NCBI GenBank assembly: GCA_023397475.1 | Contig: JAEWUD010000026.1 | Location: 1 to 23,875 of the forward strand | DNA: 23,875 nt | Source of the DNA: Bacillota bacterium | Lineage (GTDB): Bacteria; Bacillota; Clostridia; Saccharofermentanales; Saccharofermentanaceae | Direction: 5' to 3' | Shown: piece after piece, positions 15,662 through 23,010 of the stretch | Layout: each line of letters opens with the position of its first letter | How positions within the stretch are numbered: position 1 is the first letter of the stretch | Notes under the pieces: generated by a model | Told to the model about the DNA's origin: nothing | The model's database searches: none | Seen by the model: only the letters and a program-made list of their open reading frames with translations | Translations under genes and position numbers: made by a program

Positions 15662-16528
15662 TTATTCATCTCGCAAAGTTTTAGGCAAGATATCAGACCG
15701 GTCGAAGATCAACATTCCGAGAATAATGGACACGGATGATACAAGTACCGCAAGAAGCGCTCCGTTTTCTGCGGTCACCCCTTCCGGGATAATCACATTG
15801 CTTCTTATTGCCATGCAATAATTCCCAAGAAGTAGTGGACTCATATAATACGCTGAAGTAAGAAATATCCCAACTGATACAATGAAACTATATATCGGTG
15901 AAGTCATAAGTGAGATCGTCATCTGAACAAGAGCAACCGCTATCGCAGAAAGGACTGGCAGCACATAGAGTTGAATGAAGAATCCTTCAGGAACCGGAAG
16001 ATGTTCAGGAGTATTACTCGTTAGGATTAAAGAGGATGACGTCTTTACAGCGCGTTCATAAGTATCCTGAGATATTTGAGATGATAAAGGGATGTGCATG
16101 AGCAAGCAAAAAATCACGACCACAGAATAAATTACAGCAAAATACGTTGTAATGTAAATAATCACCCAGGTGCATTTCGATATCCACCATGTTCTTCTTT
16201 TAACTTGTATTAGTATACTTTTTCCAAATCCCAGGAGATCATTAAATGGATAATAGATAACAAAGAACATCGGCATCAAAAACAATAAAATCCATAATGC
16301 AGGAAATATGAAAGGTTTGTCCGGTGCAAATTCATAGTTAGGAATTCCTGAGAACGCGAAGAATATCACGTCGCCGAATGTCTTGTGTTGTAATTCTTCG
16401 ACATTGGGTCCGAAACGATAAAGAAACTGTAAGCAGAACGCGATGCTGACGGCAATGGTAATTCCGAATTTCTTGTAGTCTGGGAGCATGCCTTTTCGAA
16501 TATCATATCGTAAAATTCTAAAGAACAT
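15662..16528 (-). CDS. ABC-2 type permease subunit (second)
   Basis: The 288-residue protein has about six membrane helices (near 22-40, 78-95, 118-145, 175-200, 205-235 and 255-275). A large outside loop lies after the third (SSLILTSNTPEHLPVPEG). It opens with MFFRILRYDIRKGM, a usual cytoplasmic N-terminus for this class. The ATG has AAGGAA six bases upstream and lies 11 bases inside the preceding permease gene. With its neighbour it would form the membrane part of the transporter. Confidence 0.85.
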   Translation of the reverse strand: MFFRILRYDIRKGMLPDYKKFGITIAVSIAFCLQFLYRFGPNVEELQHKTFGDVIFFAFSGIPNYEFAPDKPFIFPALWILLFLMPMFFVIYYPFNDLLGFGKSILIQVKRRTWWISKCTWVIIYITTYFAVIYSVVVIFCLLMHIPLSSQISQDTYERAVKTSSSLILTSNTPEHLPVPEGFFIQLYVLPVLSAIAVALVQMTISLMTSPIYSFIVSVGIFLTSAYYMSPLLLGNYCMAIRSNVIIPEGVTAENGALLAVLVSSVSIILGMLIFDRSDILPKTLRDE

Positions 16529-17351
16529 CTTTCTTCCTTCCCATCAACAAAACAACGGTGATGACCGATATGAATAGAATCAGAGCCTCACCTACAACAA
16601 CAAAAGTAGATACCAGGCAAATATTTCCTGCGCCTAAGAAACGCAAAGGAGAAATCTCATAGATTACAGGAAATAATGTATAGCTATAGTTGAGCAAAAG
16701 AAAAAAGATCATGGGTGAGAACAATATAACAAATCGATTTCTCGTTAAGAAGGTGATCGCAAAACTCATCGATGCGGCAAGTCCTGCATATAGAAAAATC
16801 GTAGCAACCCTCAATACAAGGTATAGCCACGGAGTAGAATAGAATAATTCAGACCCGAAGGAGAAGGGTTGAACTGCATAATATATATCATAATTAAGAT
16901 CTGGCTTATATGCCGGGATAAACATTGCAACGGCCATAATGTTCAGGACAACAGGAAGTGTAATTACCAACCCCCCGGATAGAAATACGGCAATTATCTT
17001 ATTGCACAGATATTTCCCACGAGTCTCCCGAAGAACCATCTGTGCCATATATCCGGAGCGGCGTTCCTGATAAAATGATAATCCATAGGGTATAACAGCA
17101 CACAGAGGAAAAACGAAGAAGAATATCGAAGATAGCGGGCTCATCCATTCTGCACCGATCCATCGATTAAACAATGTATTCATCGGCAAATATGGATTTC
17201 TCTCAAAACCGTCTCTTACAAATTGCAGGTTTGTCTCATCATTATAAGCGTTGATGACAAACATTGCACAAAACAGCGTTATGCAACAGAGAACCCCAAG
17301 GGTTGCCCAAAACTGCCATCCCGAGAGAGATTTTCGTATTTCTGTCTTCAC
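16518..17351 (-). CDS. ABC-2 type permease subunit (first)
   Basis: The 277-residue protein has about six membrane helices: an N-terminal one (14-34), a pair around 75-95 and 112-135, then 175-200, 208-228 and 245-270. The cytoplasmic turn RRSGYMAQMVLRETRGKY is typical for ABC-2 permeases. It starts with GTG directly after the lipoprotein stop, with GGAGG five bases upstream inside that gene, so translation is coupled. It partners the permease at 15662 and the ATPase at 14965. Confidence 0.85.
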   Translation of the reverse strand: MKTEIRKSLSGWQFWATLGVLCCITLFCAMFVINAYNDETNLQFVRDGFERNPYLPMNTLFNRWIGAEWMSPLSSIFFFVFPLCAVIPYGLSFYQERRSGYMAQMVLRETRGKYLCNKIIAVFLSGGLVITLPVVLNIMAVAMFIPAYKPDLNYDIYYAVQPFSFGSELFYSTPWLYLVLRVATIFLYAGLAASMSFAITFLTRNRFVILFSPMIFFLLLNYSYTLFPVIYEISPLRFLGAGNICLVSTFVVVGEALILFISVITVVLLMGRKKDVL

Positions 17352-18041
17352 TTATTCCTCCGAATCGGCCAAAGCAGCCAAAATAGCATCTTTCCCGTCG
17401 TATTGTATGAACATAGCATTTTTACAATCGAAAGAAGAAGCTACAAAGTATACGAGTTTACAGTCAATCGACTCGCCCTCATTGGGAATGTTCGCGAAAT
17501 ATAGTTGCTTCGATTCTGGCATTCGAGATATTTCGGGTTGAACAAAGCCAATCATTTCGCTATTGAGCGTTTCATTCTTTAGACCTATAATAAACCAATT
17601 TGAAAGCGAAAAATCCCCAAGCTGCTCGGAATCTGAAGTATATTCATTCGGTTTGCCTTGAGAAATCTTCTTAATCTGAACATCAATTACGAGCAATTTC
17701 TGACCATTCGGCGGAGATTTCGCATCTTCAAGAAAACATTCTGCAATGAACTCGGAATCAATATCAGCATATTCCAAATTGTCAACCACTTGAGCCCCAG
17801 TAATTGTCACTTCGTGTGTCTTCCCAATATCACTCTCTGTGATGGTTATCGGGGTACCAATGGGTATGATGCTTTCTTTCGCTTCCAGCACCGCATTCAG
17901 AAAGATGTCCGGGCTTACTGTTACTGCAGCTCCGGCATTCTCGGCCATAGGATTGGCCCCCGGGCTGATGAAATTGCATGAAGATAAAGAAACGCATATT
18001 ATTCCCGCGAGAAATGCAATTGGGATCGATTTCTTGATCAT
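17352..18041 (-). CDS. DUF5027-like lipoprotein of the ABC transporter operon
   Basis: The 229-residue protein starts MIKKSIPIAFLAGIICVS and has the lipobox LSSC (cleavage before C22), so it is an anchored outside lipoprotein. The body has IPIGTPITITESDIGKTHEV and AQVVDNLEYADID, the pattern of DUF5027-family lipoproteins that accompany such transporters. The longer frame to 18071 is rejected because GGAGAGA precedes the ATG at 18041. A strong stem-loop lies 20 bases upstream. A role as receptor or immunity protein is inferred from context. Confidence 0.78.
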   Translation of the reverse strand: MIKKSIPIAFLAGIICVSLSSCNFISPGANPMAENAGAAVTVSPDIFLNAVLEAKESIIPIGTPITITESDIGKTHEVTITGAQVVDNLEYADIDSEFIAECFLEDAKSPPNGQKLLVIDVQIKKISQGKPNEYTSDSEQLGDFSLSNWFIIGLKNETLNSEMIGFVQPEISRMPESKQLYFANIPNEGESIDCKLVYFVASSFDCKNAMFIQYDGKDAILAALADSEE

Positions 18042-18060
18042 AATGTCTCTCCGAAGCGAT

Positions 18061-18093
18061 AGTCGGGGCAAGATGTTGCTCGTTGCCCCGACT
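18061..18093 (-). promoter_or_regulatory. 11-bp perfect stem-loop between secreted-protein gene and transporter genes
   Basis: AGTCGGGGCAA (18061-18071) and TTGCCCCGACT (18083-18093) are exact complements with an 11-base loop. No T-run follows on the minus strand, so it would slow decay or partly end transcription rather than be a strong terminator. This position is where bacteriocin operons often keep a hairpin that raises expression of the first gene over the transporter genes. Confidence 0.7.
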
Positions 18094-18173
18094 GTATCTC
18101 TTATCTTGATTGTTAACGATTTGCAATGCTGCTAATAAATCTTAGTCGATCGATTATCTTTGATCCCCCAGAC

Positions 18174-18629
18174 TTAATTAGCGGGCGTATAGTAGCGAGA
18201 TGAATCGGGGCTCCATTTTCCTTTAACGGTTTCTCCGGCTGTTGTGTTGTTATATCCCTTAACGCCAAGGAACGCGTATGCATAACCATTCTCATAGCAC
18301 ATTGTTCTTACAGCTCTGATTTGTCCACCATACATTCTTGCCCCAGCTCCTTGATTACAGTTAACATTGGCTACTGCAGTGGAACTATTGCTCCCTCCAT
18401 AAATAACAAAATACGTACCGTATGCCGTCATCCCGTATGTTGATGAAGTGAAGTTAACGTACACTGATGTTGCGTTCGTCTTGGCACGTCCTGAAGAAGC
18501 AAGTACAGTCACATCCATATCCGGACAAGTAATAGAAAATGAAGTATCTGTCGTATTTGCAGCACTAACCGGGAATCCAATACTTAACACAAGCAGAACA
18601 AGGGCAAGAGCTAATCTTAGTTTCTTCAT
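18174..18629 (-). CDS. Small secreted protein (DUF2712-like), possible cargo of the transporter
   Basis: The 151-residue product starts MKKLRLALALVLLVLS with a signal peptide ending near VSA-AN (about residue 24). The mature part is rich in Ser, Thr, Asn, Tyr and Gly and has RAKTNATSVYVNFTSSTYG, later VNCNQGAG, CYENGYAYAFL and the ending GKWSPDSSRYY. Such TSVYV...WSPDS proteins are encoded next to ABC-2 transporters in Bacillota; their activity is not established to my knowledge. The start at 18653 is rejected: AGGAGG precedes the ATG at 18629. Three cysteines are present in the mature part (CPDM, NCNQ, MCYE). An antimicrobial or signalling role is inferred only from the setting. Confidence 0.8.
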   Translation of the reverse strand: MKKLRLALALVLLVLSIGFPVSAANTTDTSFSITCPDMDVTVLASSGRAKTNATSVYVNFTSSTYGMTAYGTYFVIYGGSNSSTAVANVNCNQGAGARMYGGQIRAVRTMCYENGYAYAFLGVKGYNNTTAGETVKGKWSPDSSRYYTPAN

Positions 18630-18669
18630 AACATCCTCCTGTTTATTATTCAATAAATATTGTATTTGG

Positions 18670-18699
18670 ATATTACAAAAAAAAAAATACTCTTGTCAA
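18670..18699 (-). promoter_or_regulatory. Sigma-A promoter with an 11-base homopolymer in its spacer
   Basis: On the minus strand TTGACA (18699-18694) and TAATAT (18675-18670) are 18 bases apart and about 40 bases before the ATG at 18629. Eleven consecutive T (A on the plus strand, 18677-18687) fill most of the spacer. Slippage of this tract would change the spacer length and so the promoter strength. It would drive the whole island operon. Confidence 0.7.
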
Positions 18700-18830
18700 C
18701 CGATATTGATAATATTTAGATAAATTATAGCATATTAGCTATCTTGCACAATGCTTACATGCGACTAATGTGTAAGATCACTTCATCTTCTTTTCTTTCG
18801 AAATGTTTGATTTTATCGAATCATTCAACC

Positions 18831-18928
18831 ACATCCCCTCCTCTCGAGCGATCCGCAATAACGGCGGCGTACTCGACTCGGAAGACACGGATCAGGGGGA
18901 AGCTTTCGAGAGATATTGGATTACGCTC
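18831..18928 (+). repeat. Right 98-bp direct repeat (GNAT 3' end) of the island
   Basis: This is the partner of 14238-14335 (91 of 98 identical). Its encoded peptide, from IPSSRAIRNNGG to RYWITL, keeps the frame and differs in one residue (Ile to Ala). Confidence 0.9.
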
Positions 18929-18937
18929 GAACGTTAA
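18833..18937 (+). pseudogene. 3'-end fragment of a GNAT acetyltransferase gene
   Basis: The frame continues the right repeat as ITLER and stops at TAA (18935-18937), which overlaps the stop of the convergent nitroreductase gene. The fragment has no start or acetyl-CoA site. The close fit to the nitroreductase suggests that this is the original end of the GNAT gene, now separated from its body by the island. Confidence 0.75.
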
Positions 18938-19776
18938 TCTCCGTCCCAACTGACGATATATTGGAGATCCCCTGCCACCGAGTCCGGCTTCTCGATCGTC
19001 CACTTGCCGCCGAGTCCCAGTTCATTCGCCGCGTACTCGAAATGACACATCGCAATGCCGATATCGAGATTCTGGATCTTGATGCCCTTGAAGGCATTGT
19101 TGTAGGCGGCGTCCTCTTTGAGATAGAAATGATAGAGGTTCTTCTCCCCCTTGATGATCCGCCAGGGCTGTTTGTTGGAAGCCGACGGCGCGCCGCGAAC
19201 CGCGTCCAGGGCTGTCGCGTAGTCGCCGATCGAGCCAAGATCAAGCGGGGTCCCCGCTGTTTTCGCGAAAAAAATCTCCTCCGGCTTCTTGCGATTCGCC
19301 GCGCCGGCACTCATCCGGATCATACGATCGATCATCGTTCGCTTCTCCGCTTCATATCCCACGGGCGTGACCGCCGGAATCACTTCCTCCGCGGTCGTCT
19401 TCAGCTGCTCCGAGAAGGTGCTGCGGTTCAACGATCCGCCCAGCCAGCACGTGCCGAGTCCGAGCCCGGTCGCATGGAGAATGTTCTTCTCCATCAAGTA
19501 GCCATAATCTTCCATCGAAAACCCGCCCGGATTGACCGCACCGGCGATGTACACGCGAGAACCCTTGATGAAGCCGTAGGTACCGAACTTCTTGAGCTCC
19601 GCCGCGGGATAATCCGAGGCGTCGATCAGGGCAAAACGGACCCTGCTACCCAGAGGTCCGACTTGATTCTTATCCAGTTCCGCCTCCAGTGCGGCAAGCT
19701 TCTCTGCCTCGATCGGATCCGGTCGATAGCTTCGCACCGAACGCCTTGTCTTCATGATCGCAATCATTGATTCCAT
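18934..19776 (-). CDS. Nitroreductase family protein (TM1586-like)
   Basis: The 280-residue protein begins with MKTRRSVRSYRPDPIEAEKL, the usual FMN-binding start of nitroreductases. It has GYLMEKNILHATGLGLGTCWLGG in the middle (about 92-114) and APSASNKQPWRIIKG (about 201-215), a second FMN-contacting segment. The long form with two related halves matches the TM1586-type family. It is expected to be an FMN-dependent NAD(P)H oxidoreductase; the substrate is unknown. The ATG has GGAGGT six bases upstream. Its stop overlaps the stop of the GNAT fragment on the other strand. Confidence 0.87.
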   Translation of the reverse strand: MESMIAIMKTRRSVRSYRPDPIEAEKLAALEAELDKNQVGPLGSRVRFALIDASDYPAAELKKFGTYGFIKGSRVYIAGAVNPGGFSMEDYGYLMEKNILHATGLGLGTCWLGGSLNRSTFSEQLKTTAEEVIPAVTPVGYEAEKRTMIDRMIRMSAGAANRKKPEEIFFAKTAGTPLDLGSIGDYATALDAVRGAPSASNKQPWRIIKGEKNLYHFYLKEDAAYNNAFKGIKIQNLDIGIAMCHFEYAANELGLGGKWTIEKPDSVAGDLQYIVSWDGD

Positions 19777-19870
19777 AAATTTACCTCCGAGCCCGCTTGA
19801 CGGCCTTAATCAAAGCATAGAACATCCGCACGTCCATGACCAGATGCTCCGCGTGAATACTTCCGTCCTT

Positions 19871-20380
19871 CTATTTCTTTTCGCGAAAATCTTTGCTGAG
19901 ACAAGACTTCTTCAGCCTTCCCGACCGGATCACGAGCGGCCATTCCGCCATTTTGTACGACAGTTGGTAGTGGAAATAATTCACATATTCCGCTATCGCG
20001 AAAAGAAGAACAAAGATCGAAATAGCAAGGCTTATCGCGGGGAACCCAAGTTCACGAAAACTGCCGACAATAAAGAGAATCAACGACAAGCCTATGAGTC
20101 CGAGATCCAGAATCTGCAGAATCCGAAACGCTCGAATCGCGCCGAACGGCATGGATGCTGACTTCATCTGAAGGCTTCGATACTTAAGAAACCAATAGAG
20201 ACTCCCCTGCAGAAGAATGAATTCCAGGGTGAGAAGCGCACTCCAGAAGGGCCAATGCGACAGGAGCCGCAGCTCCGGAAATCGCTCCATCAGCAGGTAA
20301 ACGACGATCGCGAAGACGACCACCGCCGTCAATTCACCGGTCGCCAGATGGGAAAACTGTTTCAACATCTTCTCGCGCAA
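19871..20380 (-). CDS. Four-helix membrane protein, unknown function
   Basis: The product (169 residues from the TTG at 20380) has membrane helices near 15-32, 42-60, 88-105 and 112-132. Between them runs LLQGSLYWFLKYRSLQ, and after them YVNYFHYQLSYKMAEW. The TTG is preferred because AAGGAGA lies about eight bases upstream; ATGs at 20368 and 20422 lack such a site. After the TAG stop the same frame stays open for 29 codons (to 19781), reading protein-like sequence up to the nitroreductase ribosome binding site. I do not recognise the family. Hairpin array 2 lies directly upstream. Confidence 0.75.
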   Translation of the reverse strand: MREKMLKQFSHLATGELTAVVVFAIVVYLLMERFPELRLLSHWPFWSALLTLEFILLQGSLYWFLKYRSLQMKSASMPFGAIRAFRILQILDLGLIGLSLILFIVGSFRELGFPAISLAISIFVLLFAIAEYVNYFHYQLSYKMAEWPLVIRSGRLKKSCLSKDFREKK

Positions 20381-20485
20381 GAGAGGTCTCCTTACTGACA
20401 AATAATCTTCCTCTATTGTCATGCATGTTACTGGGGGCGTCAATCAGATCTTCGGTCTCTCGGCGCGCCTTCCAAATTATCTGTT

Positions 20486-20969
20486 TATGGGCGAAAAGTA
20501 CCACAACCCTCCATTTCGCCCAGACTCCTTATCTCCTCTTTATGGGCGAAATCGATCACAACCCACGTTTTCGCCCATAATTGGCGCTCCCGGTGCGCGT
20601 TCCACGTCATCCTATTATGGGCGAAAAGCACCATAACCAGCCATTTCGCCCAGACTCCTTCTCTCCTTTTTATGGGCGAAATCGACCGCAACCTACGTTT
20701 TCGCCCATACTTGGCACTCTCGGCGCTCGTTCCAAATCATCATTTTATGGGCGAAAAGTACCACAACCCGCCATTTCGCCCAGACTCCTTATCTCCTCTT
20801 TATGGGCGAAATTGACCGCAACCTACGGTTTCGCCCATACTTGACGCATCCGGCGCTCGATCCAAATCATCTTTTTATGGGCGAAAAGAGGCACGACCCA
20901 CCATTTCGCCCAGACTCCTTCTCTCCTCTTTATGGGCGAAATCGACCTCAACCTGCGTTTTCGCCCATA
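20486..20969. repeat. Hairpin array 2: four 130-bp units with two hairpins each
   Basis: Hairpin A (TATGGGCGAAAAG to TTTCGCCCA) starts at 20486, 20616, 20746 and 20876. Hairpin B (TATGGGCGAAA to TTTCGCCCATA) starts at 20541, 20671, 20801 and 20931. Spacing is 55 bp from A to B and 75 bp from B to the next A, exact in all units. The B-A spacers share GGCGCTCTCGGCGC-like sequence and CCAAATCAT; a spacer-like stretch also precedes unit 1 (from about 20450). All arms have the same TGGGCGAAA core. The array fills the gap between two minus-strand genes. No coding signal is seen. Confidence 0.92.
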
Positions 20970-21025
20970 CTTGGCGCTCTCGGCGCGCGATCCTTACGTC
21001 GGAGAGCCGCCCAGCGGCTCGATTC

Positions 21026-21055
21026 AAAAACATGAGCGCCGATTTCGGCGCTCAT
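21026..21055 (-). terminator. Rho-independent terminator of the GntR/ABC operon
   Basis: ATGAGCGCCGA (21032-21042) and TCGGCGCTCAT (21045-21055) are exact complements; on the minus strand the stem is followed by GTTTTTG. It lies about 210 bp beyond the permease stop. A further perfect stem, GAGCCGC/GCGGCTC (21004-21020), follows. Confidence 0.7.
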
Positions 21056-21191
21056 ACAGCTCAAATAGTTCAATTTACACTGTCCAGCCCTTAGCTCGCC
21101 ACAGTTGCAGTTACACCTGACAGGCGAGCGAAGCCTTTCCCGAACGGCCGCTCCGATCCGCTCACTACCAGTTTATCTGCCGCGGGCGAGT

Positions 21192-21255
21192 GGTTTTCTC
21201 GAGCATTTTTTCCGCAGGATTGCAGATCCGAGGACGCAAAATGCGAGGAAAATCC
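21192..21255 (-). repeat. Dispersed hairpin element, copy 2
   Basis: The core 21205-21242 matches 8045-8082 at 33 of 38 bases. The outermost core pair is A:T here and G:C there, so pairing is kept by two coordinated changes. GGTTTTC/GAAAATC encloses the core. It starts nine bases beyond the permease stop at 21264. Confidence 0.65.
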
Positions 21256-21263
21256 CGAGACCG

Positions 21264-21956
21264 CTACATATTCCAAACAAATTGTTCATACCGCCGATCA
21301 GCTCGTCGAGCAGCCACCGCGAACAGAAGCAGTGCCATAATCAATTCGGGAAGAAGATAGTTACCGTTACTCCATATTGCCATGGTAATCAAATTGAACG
21401 CCGCCAGCCAGAGTATGGTTCCGATGATTCGGTGATTGCGGAATATTTTCCCGGTCGAAGCCATGATATACCCGAACAGGATTTGTGCGGGATACACGAT
21501 TGCAGCTTCAATGAGAAACACCGGGAATATCCATCCCTTTGGAATTCTTTCGCTCGGAAATACAGAAAAATATTTCGTACTTTCCGTGTTGAATCTTTGA
21601 AACACCGTTATTGCCAGAAACATCACTCCAACGGCAATCAACGCTATGGCAAGGTTCACGATGCTTTTCGCGAGGATTGACTTCCACATCTCCACTCCGG
21701 ATGACCGCTCTAATGCGTAGGACTTCTTGCGAAAATCGCAGATCATGTTGTACATCGGGTAGAACATCAGAATCGGAATCGTGAAGATCAGACAGAACGA
21801 CAGAATAAACGCGATAATGTCCGTACCATGATCCGATGTCCGGAATAATCCAACCGGAACAATGGCCGATACGGCAATAACGCATGCTTGGAACAGCAAA
21901 ATCCCCCACAGTCGCCTTAACGTCTTAATGAATTCCCACTTAATGATTGACAGCAT
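21264..21956 (-). CDS. ABC transporter permease of a YtrA-type operon
   Basis: The 230-residue protein begins MLSIIKWEFIKTLRRLWG and has about six membrane helices, as expected for a small ABC-2-like permease. The cytoplasmic loop DFRKKSYALERSSGVEMWKSILAK is typical. The longer frame to 21986 is rejected because AGGAGG, located in the ATPase gene, suits the ATG at 21956. It overlaps the ATPase gene by 17 bases. With the ATPase and the GntR repressor it forms an operon of the kind that responds to cell-envelope stress; the transported substrate is unknown. Confidence 0.87.
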   Translation of the reverse strand: MLSIIKWEFIKTLRRLWGILLFQACVIAVSAIVPVGLFRTSDHGTDIIAFILSFCLIFTIPILMFYPMYNMICDFRKKSYALERSSGVEMWKSILAKSIVNLAIALIAVGVMFLAITVFQRFNTESTKYFSVFPSERIPKGWIFPVFLIEAAIVYPAQILFGYIMASTGKIFRNHRIIGTILWLAAFNLITMAIWSNGNYLLPELIMALLLFAVAARRADRRYEQFVWNM

Positions 21957-22647
21957 CGGACATGACCTCCTCATAGTAATCATCAATCGACTGACCGCGC
22001 TCGGCCCGGATCTCGTCCGTATCGATACTGATGATCGTTTGCTCCTTCATAATCAGAATCTGATCGAAAAGCATCTCGAGATCTTTCAGAAGATGGGTGG
22101 ACATGATAATCGTCGCGTCCTCCGGAAGATTCTCCAGAATGAATCTCTTGATGCCCCTTTTGAATGTCGGATCGATGCCGCCCAGGGGCTCGTCCATGAG
22201 GTAGAGCTTCGCATTTCTGGAGAAAGCCAGAATAAGGCAGACTCTCTCCTGATTCCCCTTGGACATTCGATCGATTCGCTCCTCTGGTTTTATTCCGATC
22301 TCGTCACAGATCCGGTACGCCTTCTTCGTGTCGAAGTCGGGGAAAAAATCCTTGTGGTATGTGATCGCGTCCTTTACCCGCATCCATTCAAAGAGATGAT
22401 CCGGTGCGAGCAGATACACGATGTTTTTCGCGACGGCGGCTGAGACCGGCCTATTTTCGATCCGGATCTCACCCTCGTCCGGCAACTGCATATTTCCGAG
22501 AAGGCGGAGGAGTGTCGTCTTACCGATGCCATTGTTGCCGAGGAGTCCGACAATCCGACCGGACGCGATCGATAACGTGAGATCCTTGATCACAACCTTA
22601 TTATTCAACGATTTCGATACTCCCTTTATCGTAATGAAATCATCCAT
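21940..22647 (-). CDS. ABC transporter ATP-binding protein of a YtrA-type operon
   Basis: The 235-residue ATPase has Walker A GNNGIGKTTLLR (about 36-47), the signature MSKGNQERV (about 128-136), Walker B LYLMDEPLGG (about 148-157) and the H-loop STHLL. The SKGNQ signature is the form found in YtrB-like and YxlF-like ATPases. Its start overlaps the GntR gene by eight bases and its end overlaps the permease gene by 17. It energises the permease at 21264. Confidence 0.93.
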   Translation of the reverse strand: MDDFITIKGVSKSLNNKVVIKDLTLSIASGRIVGLLGNNGIGKTTLLRLLGNMQLPDEGEIRIENRPVSAAVAKNIVYLLAPDHLFEWMRVKDAITYHKDFFPDFDTKKAYRICDEIGIKPEERIDRMSKGNQERVCLILAFSRNAKLYLMDEPLGGIDPTFKRGIKRFILENLPEDATIIMSTHLLKDLEMLFDQILIMKEQTIISIDTDEIRAERGQSIDDYYEEVMSDAVNH

Positions 22648-22993
22648 TGCCCAATGCCTCCTTCACTTTTTCCAGAATAAACTCCGTGGAAAGACCCACG
22701 TTGCGCATTTTCGCGACAAATTCCTGAACCTGCTGATCGACCATTCGGGCCTCAAGATTCTCCCGGCAGTCACTGAGGACGAAGTTCCCGATCCCCCGCT
22801 TCGCCTGAATAATCCCCTCCGCGTCGAGCTGGGCCAGCGCGCGCTGCATCGTCAGCGCCGACACCTCAAACAGAAGAGAATACTCACGGACCGACGGCAA
22901 CTTATCGCCGTAGCTCAGAGACCCACTCATGATCTGCTCCTTGATATGAGTCGCGATCTGCAAATAGATCGGAGTGTCTGTTCGAAATTCCAT
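22640..22993 (-). CDS. GntR family regulator, YtrA subfamily
   Basis: The 117-residue protein has a winged helix: MEFRTDTPIYLQIATHIKEQI, LPSVREYSLLFEVSALTMQRALAQLDAEGII and the wing KRGIGNFV. A short C-terminal helical tail follows rather than a ligand domain, as in the YtrA subfamily. These proteins repress their own ABC operon and release it under cell-wall stress. A dyad GTGTTA-N8-TAGCAC lies at 23011-23030, just upstream, suitable for autoregulation. It is the first gene of the operon continuing with the ATPase and permease. Confidence 0.92.
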   Translation of the reverse strand: MEFRTDTPIYLQIATHIKEQIMSGSLSYGDKLPSVREYSLLFEVSALTMQRALAQLDAEGIIQAKRGIGNFVLSDCRENLEARMVDQQVQEFVAKMRNVGLSTEFILEKVKEALGNG

Positions 22994-23010
22994 CCGTCCA
23001 CCTCTATACT

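Larger units (their letters stand above)
14336..18830. mobile_element. AT-rich island flanked by duplicated GNAT 3' ends
   Basis: The segment is visibly AT-richer than its flanks and holds a single minus-strand ABC transporter/secreted protein unit. It lies exactly between the two GNAT 3'-end copies, and lacks the octamer TTTTCGCG that occurs about once per kb elsewhere. No integrase, transposase or inverted ends are seen. Insertion by homologous or site-specific exchange at the GNAT 3' end is inferred. An alternative is loss of most of a second GNAT copy. Confidence 0.6.

Noticed and set aside
14336..18830. Insertion sequence or integrative element with its own recombinase
   Set aside because: No transposase or integrase frame and no terminal inverted repeats were found; only the flanking direct repeat supports insertion.
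18916..19770. 284-residue plus-strand frame antisense to the nitroreductase
   Set aside because: The minus strand encodes a clear nitroreductase; the antisense frame is an effect of its GC-biased codons.
20486..20969. Coding repeats in array 2 (frames starting MGEIDRN or MGEIDLN)
   Set aside because: The frames are short, shift between units because 130 is not a multiple of three, and follow the palindromes.
21862..22443. 193-residue plus-strand frame antisense to the ABC ATPase
   Set aside because: The minus-strand ATPase has all Walker and signature motifs; the antisense frame has none.
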